Shown here: piece after piece, positions 51,981 through 61,333 of the stretch
How positions within the stretch are numbered: the first letter of the stretch is position 1
How the letters are laid out: each line of letters begins with the position of its first letter
Origin: Actibacterium lipolyticum
GTDB taxonomy: Bacteria; Pseudomonadota; Alphaproteobacteria; Rhodobacterales; Rhodobacteraceae
NCBI RefSeq assembly: GCF_900184935.1
Contig: NZ_FXYE01000001.1
Span: forward strand, 806,001-870,000
Direction: 5' to 3'
Length of the DNA stretch: 64,000 nt
Position numbers and translations under genes: made by a program
Notes under the pieces: model-generated
Told to the model about the DNA's origin: nothing
Databases searched by the model: none
The model's input: only the letters and a program-made list of their open reading frames with translations

Positions 51981-52004
51981 GGGGCAGGTCATTGGACTTG
52001 CCCC
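51981..52004 (+). terminator. Hairpin after the small lipoprotein gene
   Basis: GGGGCA-G-GTC-ATTG-GAC-T-TGCCCC is a 10-bp stem with one G-T pair, nine bases after the stop. It lacks a T-run, so it could be an mRNA-stabilising or Rho-assisted signal. Confidence 0.5.
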
Positions 52005-52172
52005 GCTTCCAGCGGCCAATGCCGCGCTTTCCCCCCTTGTCTTTGAATGCAGATTTTCGCCCTGTGACGGTGCAATCGGACGGGTAAAACATGTATTCAA
52101 TAAACATATTGCGAGGGGAAATTCTCCAAAGTACTCTTTTTTCAGAAAAACTTTAGGAATTTGGAGGGACCA

Positions 52173-52493
52173 ATGCCCAACTATATTAAATACACTGCTT
52201 TCGTCGTTTGTGCTGCAGCTTTGGCAGCCTGTACGCCCGAGCCAGAACCAATTCCGCAAGAACCCGTTTACAACAAATACGGCGAACTCGTCGGTATGGT
52301 CCCAGCAGGCGGTTCAACCGATGTTGTGGTCGTGGATGAAAACGGTAACCCGGTCGATCCCGGTGATATCCCTACAGAACCAGTTGATCCTGTTGACCCG
52401 GTTGATCCAAACGGGCAAGGCACAACAAACCAGAACCAGAATACCAACCAAAACACTAATCAGAACACAAACCAGAACACGTCTGGCCAATAA
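52173..52493 (+). CDS. Lipoprotein with Asn/Gln/Thr repeats and PVY-KY motif
   Basis: 106 residues starting MPNYIKYTAFVVCAAALAAC behind TTGGAGGGA. After the lipid Cys comes a Pro/Glu stretch, EPVYNKYGELVGMVPAGG, VDPVDPVDP, and then five NQNT repeats at the C-terminus (about residues 86-103). The low-complexity tail suggests a flexible surface or periplasmic spacer. It shares EPVY(S/N)KY with the 41-residue lipoprotein 200 bases upstream, so they may be paralogues. Function unknown. Confidence 0.72.
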   Translation: MPNYIKYTAFVVCAAALAACTPEPEPIPQEPVYNKYGELVGMVPAGGSTDVVVVDENGNPVDPGDIPTEPVDPVDPVDPNGQGTTNQNQNTNQNTNQNTNQNTSGQ

Positions 52494-52544
52494 CGCAAGG
52501 CGCGGTTTTGAAAACAGCATGGGCGCCTCGCGCAGGAGGTGTCC

Positions 52545-52901
52545 ATGCTAAAATACAAAGGGTTTCCCGGCCGTCTTCCGGGAACTGATTTCCAGTTCAC
52601 AATCCGCCGCGAGAACAAGAAGGGTATCACCCCGATTGTTTCTAGAGAGCGCTATGCAGATCGCCGTCCGGCAGATCGCCGCGCCGATGCGGGCTTTATG
52701 GCGGCGTTATGGGAATACTTCGGAGAAGAGCCGTTTGAGCGCGGAAACCTTGATGCCGGCCGCCTGTCTTGGCTGTTTGGCCGCGAGGTGGTCGCAGCCG
52801 AAGATCCGTTTGATCCAGCAAGTTATGATGCATTGCTGAAAATCGATGTCGGTCGCGCCCGCGCGTCCTTTCCAGACGTGTTTGGAGAGGAATCGGCATG
52901 A
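52545..52901 (+). CDS. Hypothetical protein
   Basis: 118 residues starting MLKYKGFPGRLPGTDFQFTI at 52545 with a perfect AGGAGG five bases upstream. Charged, no signal peptide; features include RERYADRRPADRRADAGF and a C-terminal PFDPASYDALLKIDVGRA. No family recognised. It is on the pccB-pccA strand. An ATG overlaps its stop (ATGA) but opens a frame that runs through a terminator and looks non-coding. Confidence 0.6.
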   Translation: MLKYKGFPGRLPGTDFQFTIRRENKKGITPIVSRERYADRRPADRRADAGFMAALWEYFGEEPFERGNLDAGRLSWLFGREVVAAEDPFDPASYDALLKIDVGRARASFPDVFGEESA

Positions 52902-53226
52902 TTTTGCCTGCACTTACACGCTTTGGGCGAAAAATGGCCCAACTAGACGCCTCGCAACAATCACGCTTTGAGAGCCAGGATTGTTGCGTCAGTGTCAACC
53001 ACGGACAAGCGCACTGCATGCGTCGTGGTGTGCGTGTCCGTGCAAACCGTTACCCTTCCCCTTCCCTCTGGTCTGACTCATTACGGGTCAGACCAGACCT
53101 TTTTCGCCGAGGGGTGAATCGGCGAAGCTCTGCCGACCACAGAATCGTTACTATTTCCAACTTGGCAACAATGCCGGGCTGGCCTCATAGTGTGGCATCT
53201 GACAATCCAAATGGAGGCGGAGCAGT
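52902..53226. other. Intergenic region with terminator before the glycine-zipper lipoprotein gene
   Basis: 325 bases without a convincing gene. It contains the terminator at 53067-53105 and, after it, the promoter region for the lipoprotein gene. The frame 52898-53578 passes through the terminator and the lipoprotein gene in another phase and shows no protein-like features. Confidence 0.6.
53067..53105 (+). terminator. Terminator at 53.1 kb
   Basis: Perfect 9-bp stem TGGTCTGAC / GTCAGACCA with a 9-base loop, then AGACCTTTTTC. It closes the small-gene run that starts behind pccB. Confidence 0.72.
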
Positions 53227-53427
53227 ATGCGTGAATTCAAAATCCTTGCGGCACCTTTGCTTGTCCTGGCCCTTGCAGGCTGTCTGGACACTGATGGTGA
53301 ACGCGCTTTGGCCGGTGCGGCTGGCGGTGCAGTCGTTGCTGACGCACTTGGCGGAAGTGCCGCGGCTGGCGCTGTCGTCGGTGGTGCAGCAGGTTTGCTG
53401 TGCGACGACGCAGGCGTTTGTAACTAA
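53227..53427 (+). CDS. Glycine-zipper lipoprotein
   Basis: 66 residues starting MREFKILAAPLLVLALAGCL, with GGAGGCGGAG upstream and lipobox LAGC. The mature part has a Gly/Ala-rich zipper (AGAAGGAVVADALGGSAAAG) like that of small outer-membrane lipoproteins, and ends in LLCDDAGVCN with two Cys. A strong terminator follows, so it is probably monocistronic. Function unknown. Confidence 0.75.
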   Translation: MREFKILAAPLLVLALAGCLDTDGERALAGAAGGAVVADALGGSAAAGAVVGGAAGLLCDDAGVCN

Positions 53428-53472
53428 TCAAATCGCATCGCGGGCCTTGGTGCCTGCGAAACTTAAACACGA

Positions 53473-53506
53473 AGCCATCGGGGCCATTGGCCCGGGTGGC
53501 TTTTTT
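53473..53506 (+). terminator. Terminator between the glycine-zipper gene and pccA
   Basis: AGCCATCGGGGCC-ATT-GGCCCGGGTGGCT followed by TTTTTT; a long stem with minor mismatches. It separates pccA from the upstream genes, so pccA needs a promoter in the 53 bases that follow or reads through. Confidence 0.8.
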
Positions 53507-53559
53507 CATGTTCAGGCCGGGGACTTTAGACCGCGCCTGACGGATGGAAGGGACGGAGC

Positions 53560-55560
53560 ATGTTTAAAAAGATCCTGATCGCGAACCGGGGCGAAATTGC
53601 CTGCCGGGTTATCAAGTCTGCGCGTAAGATGGGCATTCAGACGGTCGCGATTTATTCTGACGCTGACAAGCACGCACTGCATGTGCAGATGGCGGACGAA
53701 GCGGTGCATATTGGCCCGCCCCCTGCGAACCAGTCCTATATCGTGATCGACAAGGTGATGGATGCCATCCGTCAGACCGGCGCCGAAGCTGTGCATCCCG
53801 GTTATGGCTTCCTGTCGGAAAACAAGCTGTTTGCTGAGGCGTTAGAGGCCGCAGGCGTTGCATTCATCGGCCCACCAGCTGGCGCGATCGAAAGCATGGG
53901 CGACAAGATCACATCCAAGAAGATCGCACAGGAAGCCAACGTTTCTACCGTGCCGGGCTATATGGGCCTGATCGCGGATGCAGACGAGGCGGTGAACATC
54001 TCGAACGAGGTGGGCTATCCGGTGATGATCAAAGCCTCCGCCGGGGGCGGCGGTAAGGGCATGCGCATCGCGTGGAACGATCAGGAAGCGCGCGAAGGGT
54101 TCCAATCGTCCAAGAACGAGGCTGCCAACAGCTTTGGTGACGACCGGATTTTCATCGAAAAATTCGTGACACAGCCGCGTCACATCGAAATTCAGGTTCT
54201 GGCCGATCAGCACGGCAACTGCATCTATCTGGGCGAACGCGAGTGTTCGATCCAGCGCCGGAACCAAAAGGTCATCGAAGAGGCACCATCGCCGTTCCTT
54301 GACGAAGCCACGCGAAAGGCGATGGGCGAACAGTCTGTCGCGCTGGCCAAGGCCGTGGGCTATACCAGCGCCGGTACGGTCGAATTCATCGTGGATGGCG
54401 ACAAGAACTTCTATTTCCTTGAAATGAACACCCGCCTTCAGGTGGAACACCCGGTGACCGAATTGATCACGGGCGTTGATCTGGTGGAACAGATGATCCG
54501 CGTTGCCAATGGCGAACCGCTGACCATCACACAGGATGACGTGAAGCTGAACGGCTGGGCGATGGAAAGCCGCCTTTATGCTGAAGATCCGTATCGCGGG
54601 TTCCTGCCGTCCATCGGGCGCTTGACCTCGTACCGTCCGCCCGCCGAAGAGGCGACGGCAAGCGCTGTCGTGCGCAACGATACAGGCGTCTATGAAGGCG
54701 GCGAGATCAGCATGTATTACGACCCCATGATCGCCAAACTGTGCACATGGGGCCCCAGCCGCGCCGACGCCATCGAAGAGATGCGCAAAGCGCTGGACGG
54801 GTTCGAAGTTGAAGGTATCGGGCACAACCTGCCGTTCCTAAGTGCCGTGATGGACCACCCGAAATTCGTGTCGGGCAACATCACAACGGCCTTCATCGAA
54901 GAAGAATACCCCGAAGGGTTCGAAGGCGTTACACTGCCCCAAGAGGCGCTGCGCAATGTCGCGGCGGCGGCGGCGGCGATGTATCGCGTTGCTGAAATTC
55001 GCCGCACGCGCATTTCTGGGCGCATGGATAACCACGAACGTAAGGTCGGGACCGAGTGGGTGGTGACGTTGCAGGGCGAAAGCTTCCCTGTGTCGATTGC
55101 GGCTGACCATGACGGTTCGACCATCAAATTCGCCGATGGTTCGTCCAAGCGGGTGACATCAGACTGGACACCGGGGCAAAGCTTGGCGCGGTTGAACGTC
55201 GATGACGAAGAACTGGTACTGAAGGTCGGCAAGGCTCCGAACGGTTACCGGCTGCGGACGCGTGGCGCTGACCTGAAGGTGAATGTCTATACGCCTCGTC
55301 AGTCGGAACTGGCTGCGCTTATGCCTGAAAAGGTTGCGCCTGATACGTCGCGTCTGCTTCTCTGCCCGATGCCGGGTCTGATTGTGAACGTCAACGTCCA
55401 AGAGGGCGAGGAAGTGCAGGAAGGTCAGGCGCTTTGTACTGTCGAAGCGATGAAGATGGAAAACATCCTGCGCGCTGAAAAGAAAGCTGTCGTCGCCAAG
55501 ATCAACGCGGCGGCGGGTGACAGTTTGGCCGTGGACGACATCATCATGGAGTTTGAGTGA
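53560..55560 (+). CDS. pccA: Propionyl-CoA carboxylase alpha subunit (biotin carboxylase/carrier)
   Basis: 666 residues. A biotin carboxylase domain (about 1-450; ATP-grasp loop KASAGGGGKGMRIAW, catalytic EMNTRLQVEHPVTE) is followed by a linker/BT domain and a C-terminal biotinyl domain with EAMKMENIL, whose Lys carries biotin (about residue 632). It carboxylates biotin with ATP and bicarbonate and hands it to PccB. Linkage to mcm downstream completes propionyl-CoA conversion. The length is standard for PccA. Confidence 0.96.
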   Translation: MFKKILIANRGEIACRVIKSARKMGIQTVAIYSDADKHALHVQMADEAVHIGPPPANQSYIVIDKVMDAIRQTGAEAVHPGYGFLSENKLFAEALEAAGVAFIGPPAGAIESMGDKITSKKIAQEANVSTVPGYMGLIADADEAVNISNEVGYPVMIKASAGGGGKGMRIAWNDQEAREGFQSSKNEAANSFGDDRIFIEKFVTQPRHIEIQVLADQHGNCIYLGERECSIQRRNQKVIEEAPSPFLDEATRKAMGEQSVALAKAVGYTSAGTVEFIVDGDKNFYFLEMNTRLQVEHPVTELITGVDLVEQMIRVANGEPLTITQDDVKLNGWAMESRLYAEDPYRGFLPSIGRLTSYRPPAEEATASAVVRNDTGVYEGGEISMYYDPMIAKLCTWGPSRADAIEEMRKALDGFEVEGIGHNLPFLSAVMDHPKFVSGNITTAFIEEEYPEGFEGVTLPQEALRNVAAAAAAMYRVAEIRRTRISGRMDNHERKVGTEWVVTLQGESFPVSIAADHDGSTIKFADGSSKRVTSDWTPGQSLARLNVDDEELVLKVGKAPNGYRLRTRGADLKVNVYTPRQSELAALMPEKVAPDTSRLLLCPMPGLIVNVNVQEGEEVQEGQALCTVEAMKMENILRAEKKAVVAKINAAAGDSLAVDDIIMEFE

Positions 55561-55576
55561 GCCTTAGCGCCACATA

Positions 55577-56047
55577 TCACTCTTGCGGCAGTCGGCGGTC
55601 CCGTATCTCCTGCTGCCGCATCGGCATTTTGTCGATGGAACGTGAAAGCTCGCGCACATCCCACGGAAACGGTTTGCGCAGCTTAACGCCCCCGTCTTTG
55701 CCGATCAGGACCAGCATGAACCCACGTGGGCGCAGCTTTTGGCGGGCCGATGACTTCGCCGCCGGGTCGGTGTCAGTGATGACCACAACATCGCGTTCGG
55801 CCAGTTCTTCCATGCGGTCGGCAAGCAGTTCCATCTGCTGCTGGAAACGTGGGTCGGCGGGCGTGTCGGCGAAAATGACGACAGGGCGGGCAAGCCATTG
55901 GAAGTCGGCCAGATCCAGTTCTGGGGCGTCCAGAACCACGGTCATATCTGCCTGCCATCGGGCCAGCGGCGTGTCTTGTGGTGCCTCGGTTGCGGATACG
56001 GCCAAGGGCGCAAGCAATGCGGCAAGCAGCGGTGCGAATGATTTCAT
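55577..56047 (-). CDS. DUF4174 exported protein
   Basis: 156 residues. The start [20 protein letters not shown] at 56047 has an AGGAGG site and a signal peptide; the much longer frame to 56875 is a shadow of mcm. DUF4174 core: [31 protein letters not shown] and [20 protein letters not shown], a thioredoxin-like fold without the active-site Cys pair. It sits, opposed, between pccA and mcm. Function unknown. Confidence 0.82.
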   Translation of the reverse strand: MKSFAPLLAALLAPLAVSATEAPQDTPLARWQADMTVVLDAPELDLADFQWLARPVVIFADTPADPRFQQQMELLADRMEELAERDVVVITDTDPAAKSSARQKLRPRGFMLVLIGKDGGVKLRKPFPWDVRELSRSIDKMPMRQQEIRDRRLPQE

Positions 56048-56149
56048 GGTGCCTCCTGTTCTGAAACATATAGGCGGCGGCGAACAGATTGCGAAGGTCG
56101 AACCTGCATTTGCGGTGTTCACCATCACGAAAAACGAGAGGACGATCCG

Positions 56150-58285
56150 ATGACGGACAAGACCAAATCCTGGGCCGAAATGGCCGAGAAAGAGCTGCGC
56201 GGCCGTCCGCTGGACGACCTGACATGGCACACGCGCGAAGGTATCGACGTAAAGCCGCTTTATACAGACGCTGATACCGAAGGGTTGGAACACATGGGAT
56301 CGGTCCCCGGTGAACAGCCGTTTACCCGTGGCCCCAAGGCCACCATGTACGCAGGCCGCCCTTGGACGATCCGCCAATACGCGGGTTTTTCCACGGCCGA
56401 AGAATCGAACGCCTTCTACCGCAAAGCCTTGGCTGCCGGTCAGCAGGGCGTATCGGTCGCCTTCGATCTGGCGACGCACCGTGGGTATGACAGTGACCAC
56501 CCCCGCGTGGTCGGCGACGTCGGTAAAGCCGGTGTGGCCATCGACAGCGTCGAGGATATGAAGGTGCTGTTCGACGGTATCCCGCTGGACAAAGTCTCTG
56601 TTTCGATGACGATGAACGGTGCGGTGATACCAATCTTGGCGAATTTCATTGTGACCGGGGAAGAGCAGGGCGTGGATCGCGCGCAGCTGTCCGGAACCAT
56701 CCAGAATGACATTCTGAAAGAGTTCATGGTGCGCAACACCTATATCTATCCGCCGGAACCATCGATGCGGATCATCAGCGACATCATCGAATATACCTCG
56801 ACCGATATGCCGCGCTTCAACTCGATCTCGATCTCTGGCTATCACATGCAAGAGGCCGGCGCGAACCTTGTGCAAGAACTTGCCTTCACGCTGGCCGATG
56901 GCCGCGAGTACGTGAAAGCCGCCCTGTCACGCGGGCTGGATGTGGATGCCTTCGCTGGGCGCCTTAGCTTCTTCTTTGCCATCGGCACGAACTTCTTCAT
57001 GGAAATCGCCAAGCTGCGCGCCGCGCGGTTCCTGTGGCACAAAATCATGAGTGAGTTTAAGCCGAAGAACCCCAAATCCCTGATGTTGCGCACCCATTGC
57101 CAGACGTCCGGCGTGTCGCTGCAGGAACAAGACCCCTACAACAATATCGTCCGCACCGCCTACGAGGCGATGAGCGCGGTTCTGGGCGGCACACAGTCGC
57201 TTCATACGAACTCGTTTGACGAAGCAATCGCGCTGCCCACCGAATTTTCGGCCCGCATCGCGCGTAACACGCAGTTGATCCTGCAGAACGAAACCAAGGT
57301 GACCAAGGTCGTCGATCCGCTGGCTGGGTCATATTACGTTGAAAAGCTGACCTCTGATCTGGCCGATGCGGCGTGGGAAATCATCAAAGAAGTCGATGAA
57401 ATGGGCGGCATGACCAAAGCGGTCGCTACCGGCATGCCCAAGCTGCGCATCGAAGAGGCCGCCGCGCGTTTCCAAGCCGCCGTCGATCGCGGCGAAGAGG
57501 TGATCGTTGGCGTCAACAAGTTCCGACTGGAACAGGAAGACCAGATCGACATTCTTGATGTGGACAACATGGCCGTGCGTGACAGTCAGATCGCCCGGAT
57601 TGAAAAGACCCGCGCCGAACGGGATCAGGCCGCATGTGACGCGGCGCTGTCGGCTTTGGAACAGGCGGCTTCAAGTGGTGAAGGTAACCTGTTGCGCCTT
57701 GCGGTCGAAGCCGCCCGCACCCGCGCAACTGTTGGGGAAATCAGCATGGCGATGGAAAAAGCATTCGGGCGTCACCGCGCCGAGGTGAAGACGTTGGCCG
57801 GTGTTTATGGCGCGGCTTACGAAGGCGACGAAGGCTTCGCCGCCATCCAGAAGTCGGTCGAAGATTTCGCCGAGGACGAGGGCCGCCGCCCCCGTATGCT
57901 GGTCGTCAAGATGGGCCAAGACGGCCACGACCGCGGCGCCAAGGTCATCGCCACCGCCTTTGCCGATATCGGTTTTGACGTTGACGTTGGCCCGCTGTTC
58001 CAAACCCCGGAAGAGGCCGCGCAGGATGCGGTTGATAACGATGTGCACGTGATCGGCATCAGCTCTCAGGCGGCGGGTCACAAAACGCTGGCCCCGAAGC
58101 TGGTCGAGGCGCTGAAAGCCGCCGGGGCAGGGGACATTATCGTAATCTGCGGCGGGGTGATCCCGCAGCAGGATTATCAGTTCCTTTATGATAACGGCGT
58201 TAAGGCGATCTTTGGCCCCGGTACCAACATCCCAGAGGCAGCCCAAGACATCTTGCGTCTGATCCGCGAGGCGAAAGCCGGCTGA
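56150..58285 (+). CDS. Methylmalonyl-CoA mutase
   Basis: 711 residues, a homodimer-type mutase in one chain. The catalytic TIM-barrel (about 1-560) includes [20 protein letters not shown], and the C-terminal cobalamin-binding domain (about 580-711) has the [20 protein letters not shown] motif (DxHxxG). It converts (R)-methylmalonyl-CoA to succinyl-CoA with adenosylcobalamin, completing propionate entry to the TCA cycle. A methylmalonyl-CoA epimerase is not identified here. Confidence 0.96.
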   Translation: MTDKTKSWAEMAEKELRGRPLDDLTWHTREGIDVKPLYTDADTEGLEHMGSVPGEQPFTRGPKATMYAGRPWTIRQYAGFSTAEESNAFYRKALAAGQQGVSVAFDLATHRGYDSDHPRVVGDVGKAGVAIDSVEDMKVLFDGIPLDKVSVSMTMNGAVIPILANFIVTGEEQGVDRAQLSGTIQNDILKEFMVRNTYIYPPEPSMRIISDIIEYTSTDMPRFNSISISGYHMQEAGANLVQELAFTLADGREYVKAALSRGLDVDAFAGRLSFFFAIGTNFFMEIAKLRAARFLWHKIMSEFKPKNPKSLMLRTHCQTSGVSLQEQDPYNNIVRTAYEAMSAVLGGTQSLHTNSFDEAIALPTEFSARIARNTQLILQNETKVTKVVDPLAGSYYVEKLTSDLADAAWEIIKEVDEMGGMTKAVATGMPKLRIEEAAARFQAAVDRGEEVIVGVNKFRLEQEDQIDILDVDNMAVRDSQIARIEKTRAERDQAACDAALSALEQAASSGEGNLLRLAVEAARTRATVGEISMAMEKAFGRHRAEVKTLAGVYGAAYEGDEGFAAIQKSVEDFAEDEGRRPRMLVVKMGQDGHDRGAKVIATAFADIGFDVDVGPLFQTPEEAAQDAVDNDVHVIGISSQAAGHKTLAPKLVEALKAAGAGDIIVICGGVIPQQDYQFLYDNGVKAIFGPGTNIPEAAQDILRLIREAKAG

Positions 58286-58312
58286 TACGCCCACAAACGT
58301 TCAAAACAACAG

Positions 58313-58346
58313 CAAACCCTGCACTTCGGTATGGGGTTTTCTTTTT
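58313..58346 (+). terminator. Terminator after methylmalonyl-CoA mutase
   Basis: AAACCC ... GGGGTTTT stem enclosing a CTTCGG tetraloop-like centre, followed by CTTTTT, about 30 bases after the mutase stop. Confidence 0.62.
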
Positions 58347-58436
58347 GGTCAAATTTTTGCGCCGCAAGGGGTTGAGACTGGCGCGCATCCGCCTAATCTG
58401 ACGTCCTTGATGCAGGTATCCGGGGGCTGAAAGACA

Positions 58437-59054
58437 ATGTTCACATTGGACCATCTTGTGATCGCGGCGAACACGCTGGACGAAGGTGTGCGCTATGTCG
58501 AACAGGCGCTTGGCGTTCCGCTGGCCAATGGCGGCGAACACGCGGCGATGGGCACGCATAACAAGCTGCTACACCTTGGTCCCGGCGTGTATCTAGAGGT
58601 GATCGCGATCAACCCCAAGGCACCCGCACAGCCGCATGCGCGCTGGTATGATCTTGATTGCTTCACAGGTGCGCCGCGTTTGACGAACTGGGCGGCGCAG
58701 GTCGATGATCTGGACGCGGCCATTGATGAATCGCCGTCTGATGTCGGTGCGCCGATGGATTTGGTGCGCGGTGATCTGCGCTGGCGCATGGCGGTGCCGG
58801 GCGATGGCAAGCTGCCCTTTGATGGTGCGTTCCCCGGCTTGATCGAGTGGAAGGGCGCGGCGCATCCGGCCGAACGCTTGCCCGACGTGGATTGCCGCCT
58901 GAAGGGCATGGAAATCGCGCATCCAAAGGCTTCGGAGTTGCGCCTTGCCTTGACTGGGCTGCTTGATGATCCGCGGGTTGCGGTCGTTGACGGACCCGCA
59001 ATGGAAATTCGCGCCCACATCCAAACCCCAGCAGGAGAAGTCGTTCTTTCATGA
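58437..59054 (+). CDS. VOC/glyoxalase-like domain protein
   Basis: 205 residues starting MFTLDHLVIAANTLDEGVRY. It has two betaalphabetabetabeta-type modules, with DHLVIAA and LGPGVYLEVIAINP as visible strands of a glyoxalase-like fold (Glyoxalase_3 group). The reaction is unknown. Despite its place after mcm it does not resemble methylmalonyl-CoA epimerase closely. It overlaps the next gene in an ATGA. Confidence 0.82.
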   Translation: MFTLDHLVIAANTLDEGVRYVEQALGVPLANGGEHAAMGTHNKLLHLGPGVYLEVIAINPKAPAQPHARWYDLDCFTGAPRLTNWAAQVDDLDAAIDESPSDVGAPMDLVRGDLRWRMAVPGDGKLPFDGAFPGLIEWKGAAHPAERLPDVDCRLKGMEIAHPKASELRLALTGLLDDPRVAVVDGPAMEIRAHIQTPAGEVVLS

Positions 59055-59539
59055 TCTTACGCGATGTTGTTCACGCCGACATTCCGGCACTGATCGCAAT
59101 AATGGCCCCTGTCATCCGCGACACAACCGCAAGCTTTTCTGACGAGGAGCGCGACGAAGCCGGTTGGAAGGCCATGATCGCCGCCCGCCACGCCGCAGGG
59201 CGGGCGTTCCTTGTGGCCGAGGCTGATGGCGTTGTGCTTGGCTATGGCACCTACGATCAATTCCGCAGCAACAACGGCTATCGCCTGACGATGGAACATT
59301 CGATCTATCTGTCACCCGAAGCGCAGGGGCGCGGGCTTGGGCGAAAGCTGATGGTCGCGCTAGAAGATCACGCGCGCGCGGCGGGCGTTCATTCCATGTT
59401 TGGTGGGATCGACGCCGACAATGCCTCGTCCATCGCGTTTCACGAGGCTGTGGGCTACGCGCAGGTCGCGCGCTTGCCGCAGGTTGGGTTCAAATTCGAC
59501 CGCTGGCTTGATCTTGTCTTGATGCAAAAAATCCTCTGA
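59051..59539 (+). CDS. GNAT family N-acetyltransferase (phosphinothricin-acetyltransferase-like)
   Basis: 162 residues. Acetyl-CoA-binding motif A is SPEAQGRGLGRKLMVALEDH, and the N-terminus MILRDVVHADIPALIAI and the DNASSIAFHEAVGYAQVARL segment fit the Pat/YncA subgroup. It probably acetylates an amino-acid analogue or a small amine. Translationally coupled to the VOC gene. Confidence 0.88.
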   Translation: MILRDVVHADIPALIAIMAPVIRDTTASFSDEERDEAGWKAMIAARHAAGRAFLVAEADGVVLGYGTYDQFRSNNGYRLTMEHSIYLSPEAQGRGLGRKLMVALEDHARAAGVHSMFGGIDADNASSIAFHEAVGYAQVARLPQVGFKFDRWLDLVLMQKIL

Positions 59540-59581
59540 TCACGGCCTGACACTCCGAACGTATCCCGATAGGGTGCCGAC

Positions 59582-60265
59582 ATGTCGATTTGGTCCCGCA
59601 TTGCCGACGCGTTGTCGGCCCTTACCAGCGGCGAAGCCCTTTCCGAGGTCTTCGACCGTTTGCGCACGCCGCCCGAACGTTCTGTTGCGTTTGCAATTGC
59701 GGTGATTGCGTTGGGGGCGAAAATGGCCAAGGCGGACGGGCAAGTGACCCGCGACGAAGTCACCGCCTTTCGAGAGATTTTTACAATCCCCCAACAGGAC
59801 GCTGCGAATGCCGCGAGGGTCTTCAACCTTGCACGGCAGGACGTGGCAGGCTTTGAGGAATACGCAAAACGCATTCAGCGTATGTTCTCGGACGACAAGG
59901 GAACGCTGACGGACCTGTTGGAAGGCCTGTTTCACATCGCCGTGGCCGATGGCGAATACCACCCGAACGAGGATGAGTTCCTGCTGCGTGTGTCCGAAAT
60001 CTTTGGCCTAAACGGGCCTTGTTTCCGGTCCCTTCGTGCGCGGTTCGTGGGGGACGTGGCGCCTGACCCCTACAGCGTTCTGGGCGTGGAGGCGGGTGCA
60101 TCCATGGAGGAAATCCGCGCGGCATGGCGTGCGGCGGTGCGTGAAACTCACCCGGACCGCATGATCGCGCGCGGCGTCCCGGAAGAGGCGGTCAAACTTG
60201 CTGAGAAGCGTCTGATTGCGATCAACAAGGCGTGGGAAGAAATCAACATGGAAGCCCCACAGTGA
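59582..60265 (+). CDS. TerB/DnaJ-domain protein (DjlA-like)
   Basis: 227 residues. A TerB-like helical domain (about 30-145, with MAKADGQVTRDEVTAF and VADGEYHPNEDEFLLRV metal-binding acidic motifs) precedes a C-terminal J-domain (about 160-227) containing the HPD tripeptide in RETHPDRM. It would recruit DnaK to membrane or stress targets. Unlike enterobacterial DjlA it has no clear N-terminal membrane anchor. It overlaps the next gene as GTGA. Confidence 0.88.
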   Translation: MSIWSRIADALSALTSGEALSEVFDRLRTPPERSVAFAIAVIALGAKMAKADGQVTRDEVTAFREIFTIPQQDAANAARVFNLARQDVAGFEEYAKRIQRMFSDDKGTLTDLLEGLFHIAVADGEYHPNEDEFLLRVSEIFGLNGPCFRSLRARFVGDVAPDPYSVLGVEAGASMEEIRAAWRAAVRETHPDRMIARGVPEEAVKLAEKRLIAINKAWEEINMEAPQ

Positions 60266-61296
60266 GAATTGCAACCTACAATGTCGAATGGTTCAACAAC
60301 CTCTTCGACGATGACGGCGTGCTTTTGGACGACGACGGTTGGTCCGGTCGGTGGGACGTGAAGCGCAGCGAACAAATCGAAGCCTTGGGTATCGTTTTCA
60401 CGGCGCTGGATGCCGATGGCATCATGATCATCGAAGCGCCTGATGAAAATGGCCGCCGTGCGACGGTGCCCGCATTGGAAGCCTTCGCCAAACAAATGGA
60501 CCTTCGCGCGCGAAAGGCGATCGCGGGTTTTCAGAACCATACGCAGCAGGAAATCGCACTGCTCTATGATCCTGATGTGATGACACCGCGCCATGATCCG
60601 CAGGGTGACCAGACCGGGAAGAAAGGGTCAGATGATGCGCCGCGTTTTGATGGCGTGTTCCGCTGGGACCTTGATATCGACTCCGCCCCTGAACTGATCA
60701 AGTTTTCCAAACCACCACTGGAATTGGCGATTGATACACCCGGTGGCAATTCGTTTCGGATGATTGGGGTGCACGCCAAATCAAAGGCGCCCCACGGCGC
60801 AAAGAACCCGGCCGAGGTGACCCGCATTGCCATTGCCAACCGGCGCAAGCAATTGGCCCAGTGTATTTGGCTACGGCAGCGGGTAGAGGGGCACCTTCAA
60901 CAGCGTGATCCGTTGATCGTGTTGGGTGATTTCAACGATGGCCCCGGACTTGATGAATACGAAAAGCTGTTTGGGCGTTCGGGGGTGGAAATCGTTTTGG
61001 GAACGGACGATGACGACGAAGCGTTGCGAATGTTCGACCCAAACGCGCGCGAAGCGTTGCAAGGCCGCCTGTGCGCCCAACCGTCAACCGCGCGGTTCTT
61101 CGTTACACATGAAAACAGGTATCTTTCGGCGCTGCTTGATTATGTGATGGTGTCGCCGGACTTGCGCCAGCGTGACCCGCGGTGGCGTATCTGGCACCCG
61201 TTTGACGATCCGGGATGTTACCGGATCCCTGAATTGCGCGATGCGTTACTGACTGCGTCAGATCACTTCCCGGTTTCTGTTGATTTGGATCTGTGA
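60262..61296 (+). CDS. Endonuclease/exonuclease/phosphatase family protein
   Basis: 344 residues from a GTG (VRIATYNVEWFNNLFDDDGV) that shares bases with the upstream stop. The EEP fold's metal and catalytic motifs are ATYNVEWF, IIEAPDENG (Glu), GVHAKSKAPHG, VLGDFNDGPG (Asp/Asn) and ASDHFPVSVDL (Asp-His). It could cut nucleic acid or a phosphodiester; the substrate is not evident. No signal peptide at this start. Confidence 0.86.
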   Translation: MRIATYNVEWFNNLFDDDGVLLDDDGWSGRWDVKRSEQIEALGIVFTALDADGIMIIEAPDENGRRATVPALEAFAKQMDLRARKAIAGFQNHTQQEIALLYDPDVMTPRHDPQGDQTGKKGSDDAPRFDGVFRWDLDIDSAPELIKFSKPPLELAIDTPGGNSFRMIGVHAKSKAPHGAKNPAEVTRIAIANRRKQLAQCIWLRQRVEGHLQQRDPLIVLGDFNDGPGLDEYEKLFGRSGVEIVLGTDDDDEALRMFDPNAREALQGRLCAQPSTARFFVTHENRYLSALLDYVMVSPDLRQRDPRWRIWHPFDDPGCYRIPELRDALLTASDHFPVSVDLDL

Positions 61297-61333
61297 TCTT
61301 CAAACTGTCATCAACCGTGCTTATGTTCGGGTC

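Noticed and set aside
51628-52551. 307-codon plus-strand frame between pccB and pccA
   Set aside because: It crosses two hairpin/intergenic stretches and two better supported lipoprotein genes in another frame. It has no protein-like composition.
52898-53578. 226-codon frame starting in an ATGA overlap after the 118-residue gene
   Set aside because: The start context is tempting, but the frame runs through a clear terminator (53067-53105) and the glycine-zipper lipoprotein gene in another phase.
55577-56875. 432-codon minus-strand frame
   Set aside because: Only its last 156 codons (DUF4174 with its own AGGAGG and signal peptide) are credible; the rest is antisense to methylmalonyl-CoA mutase.
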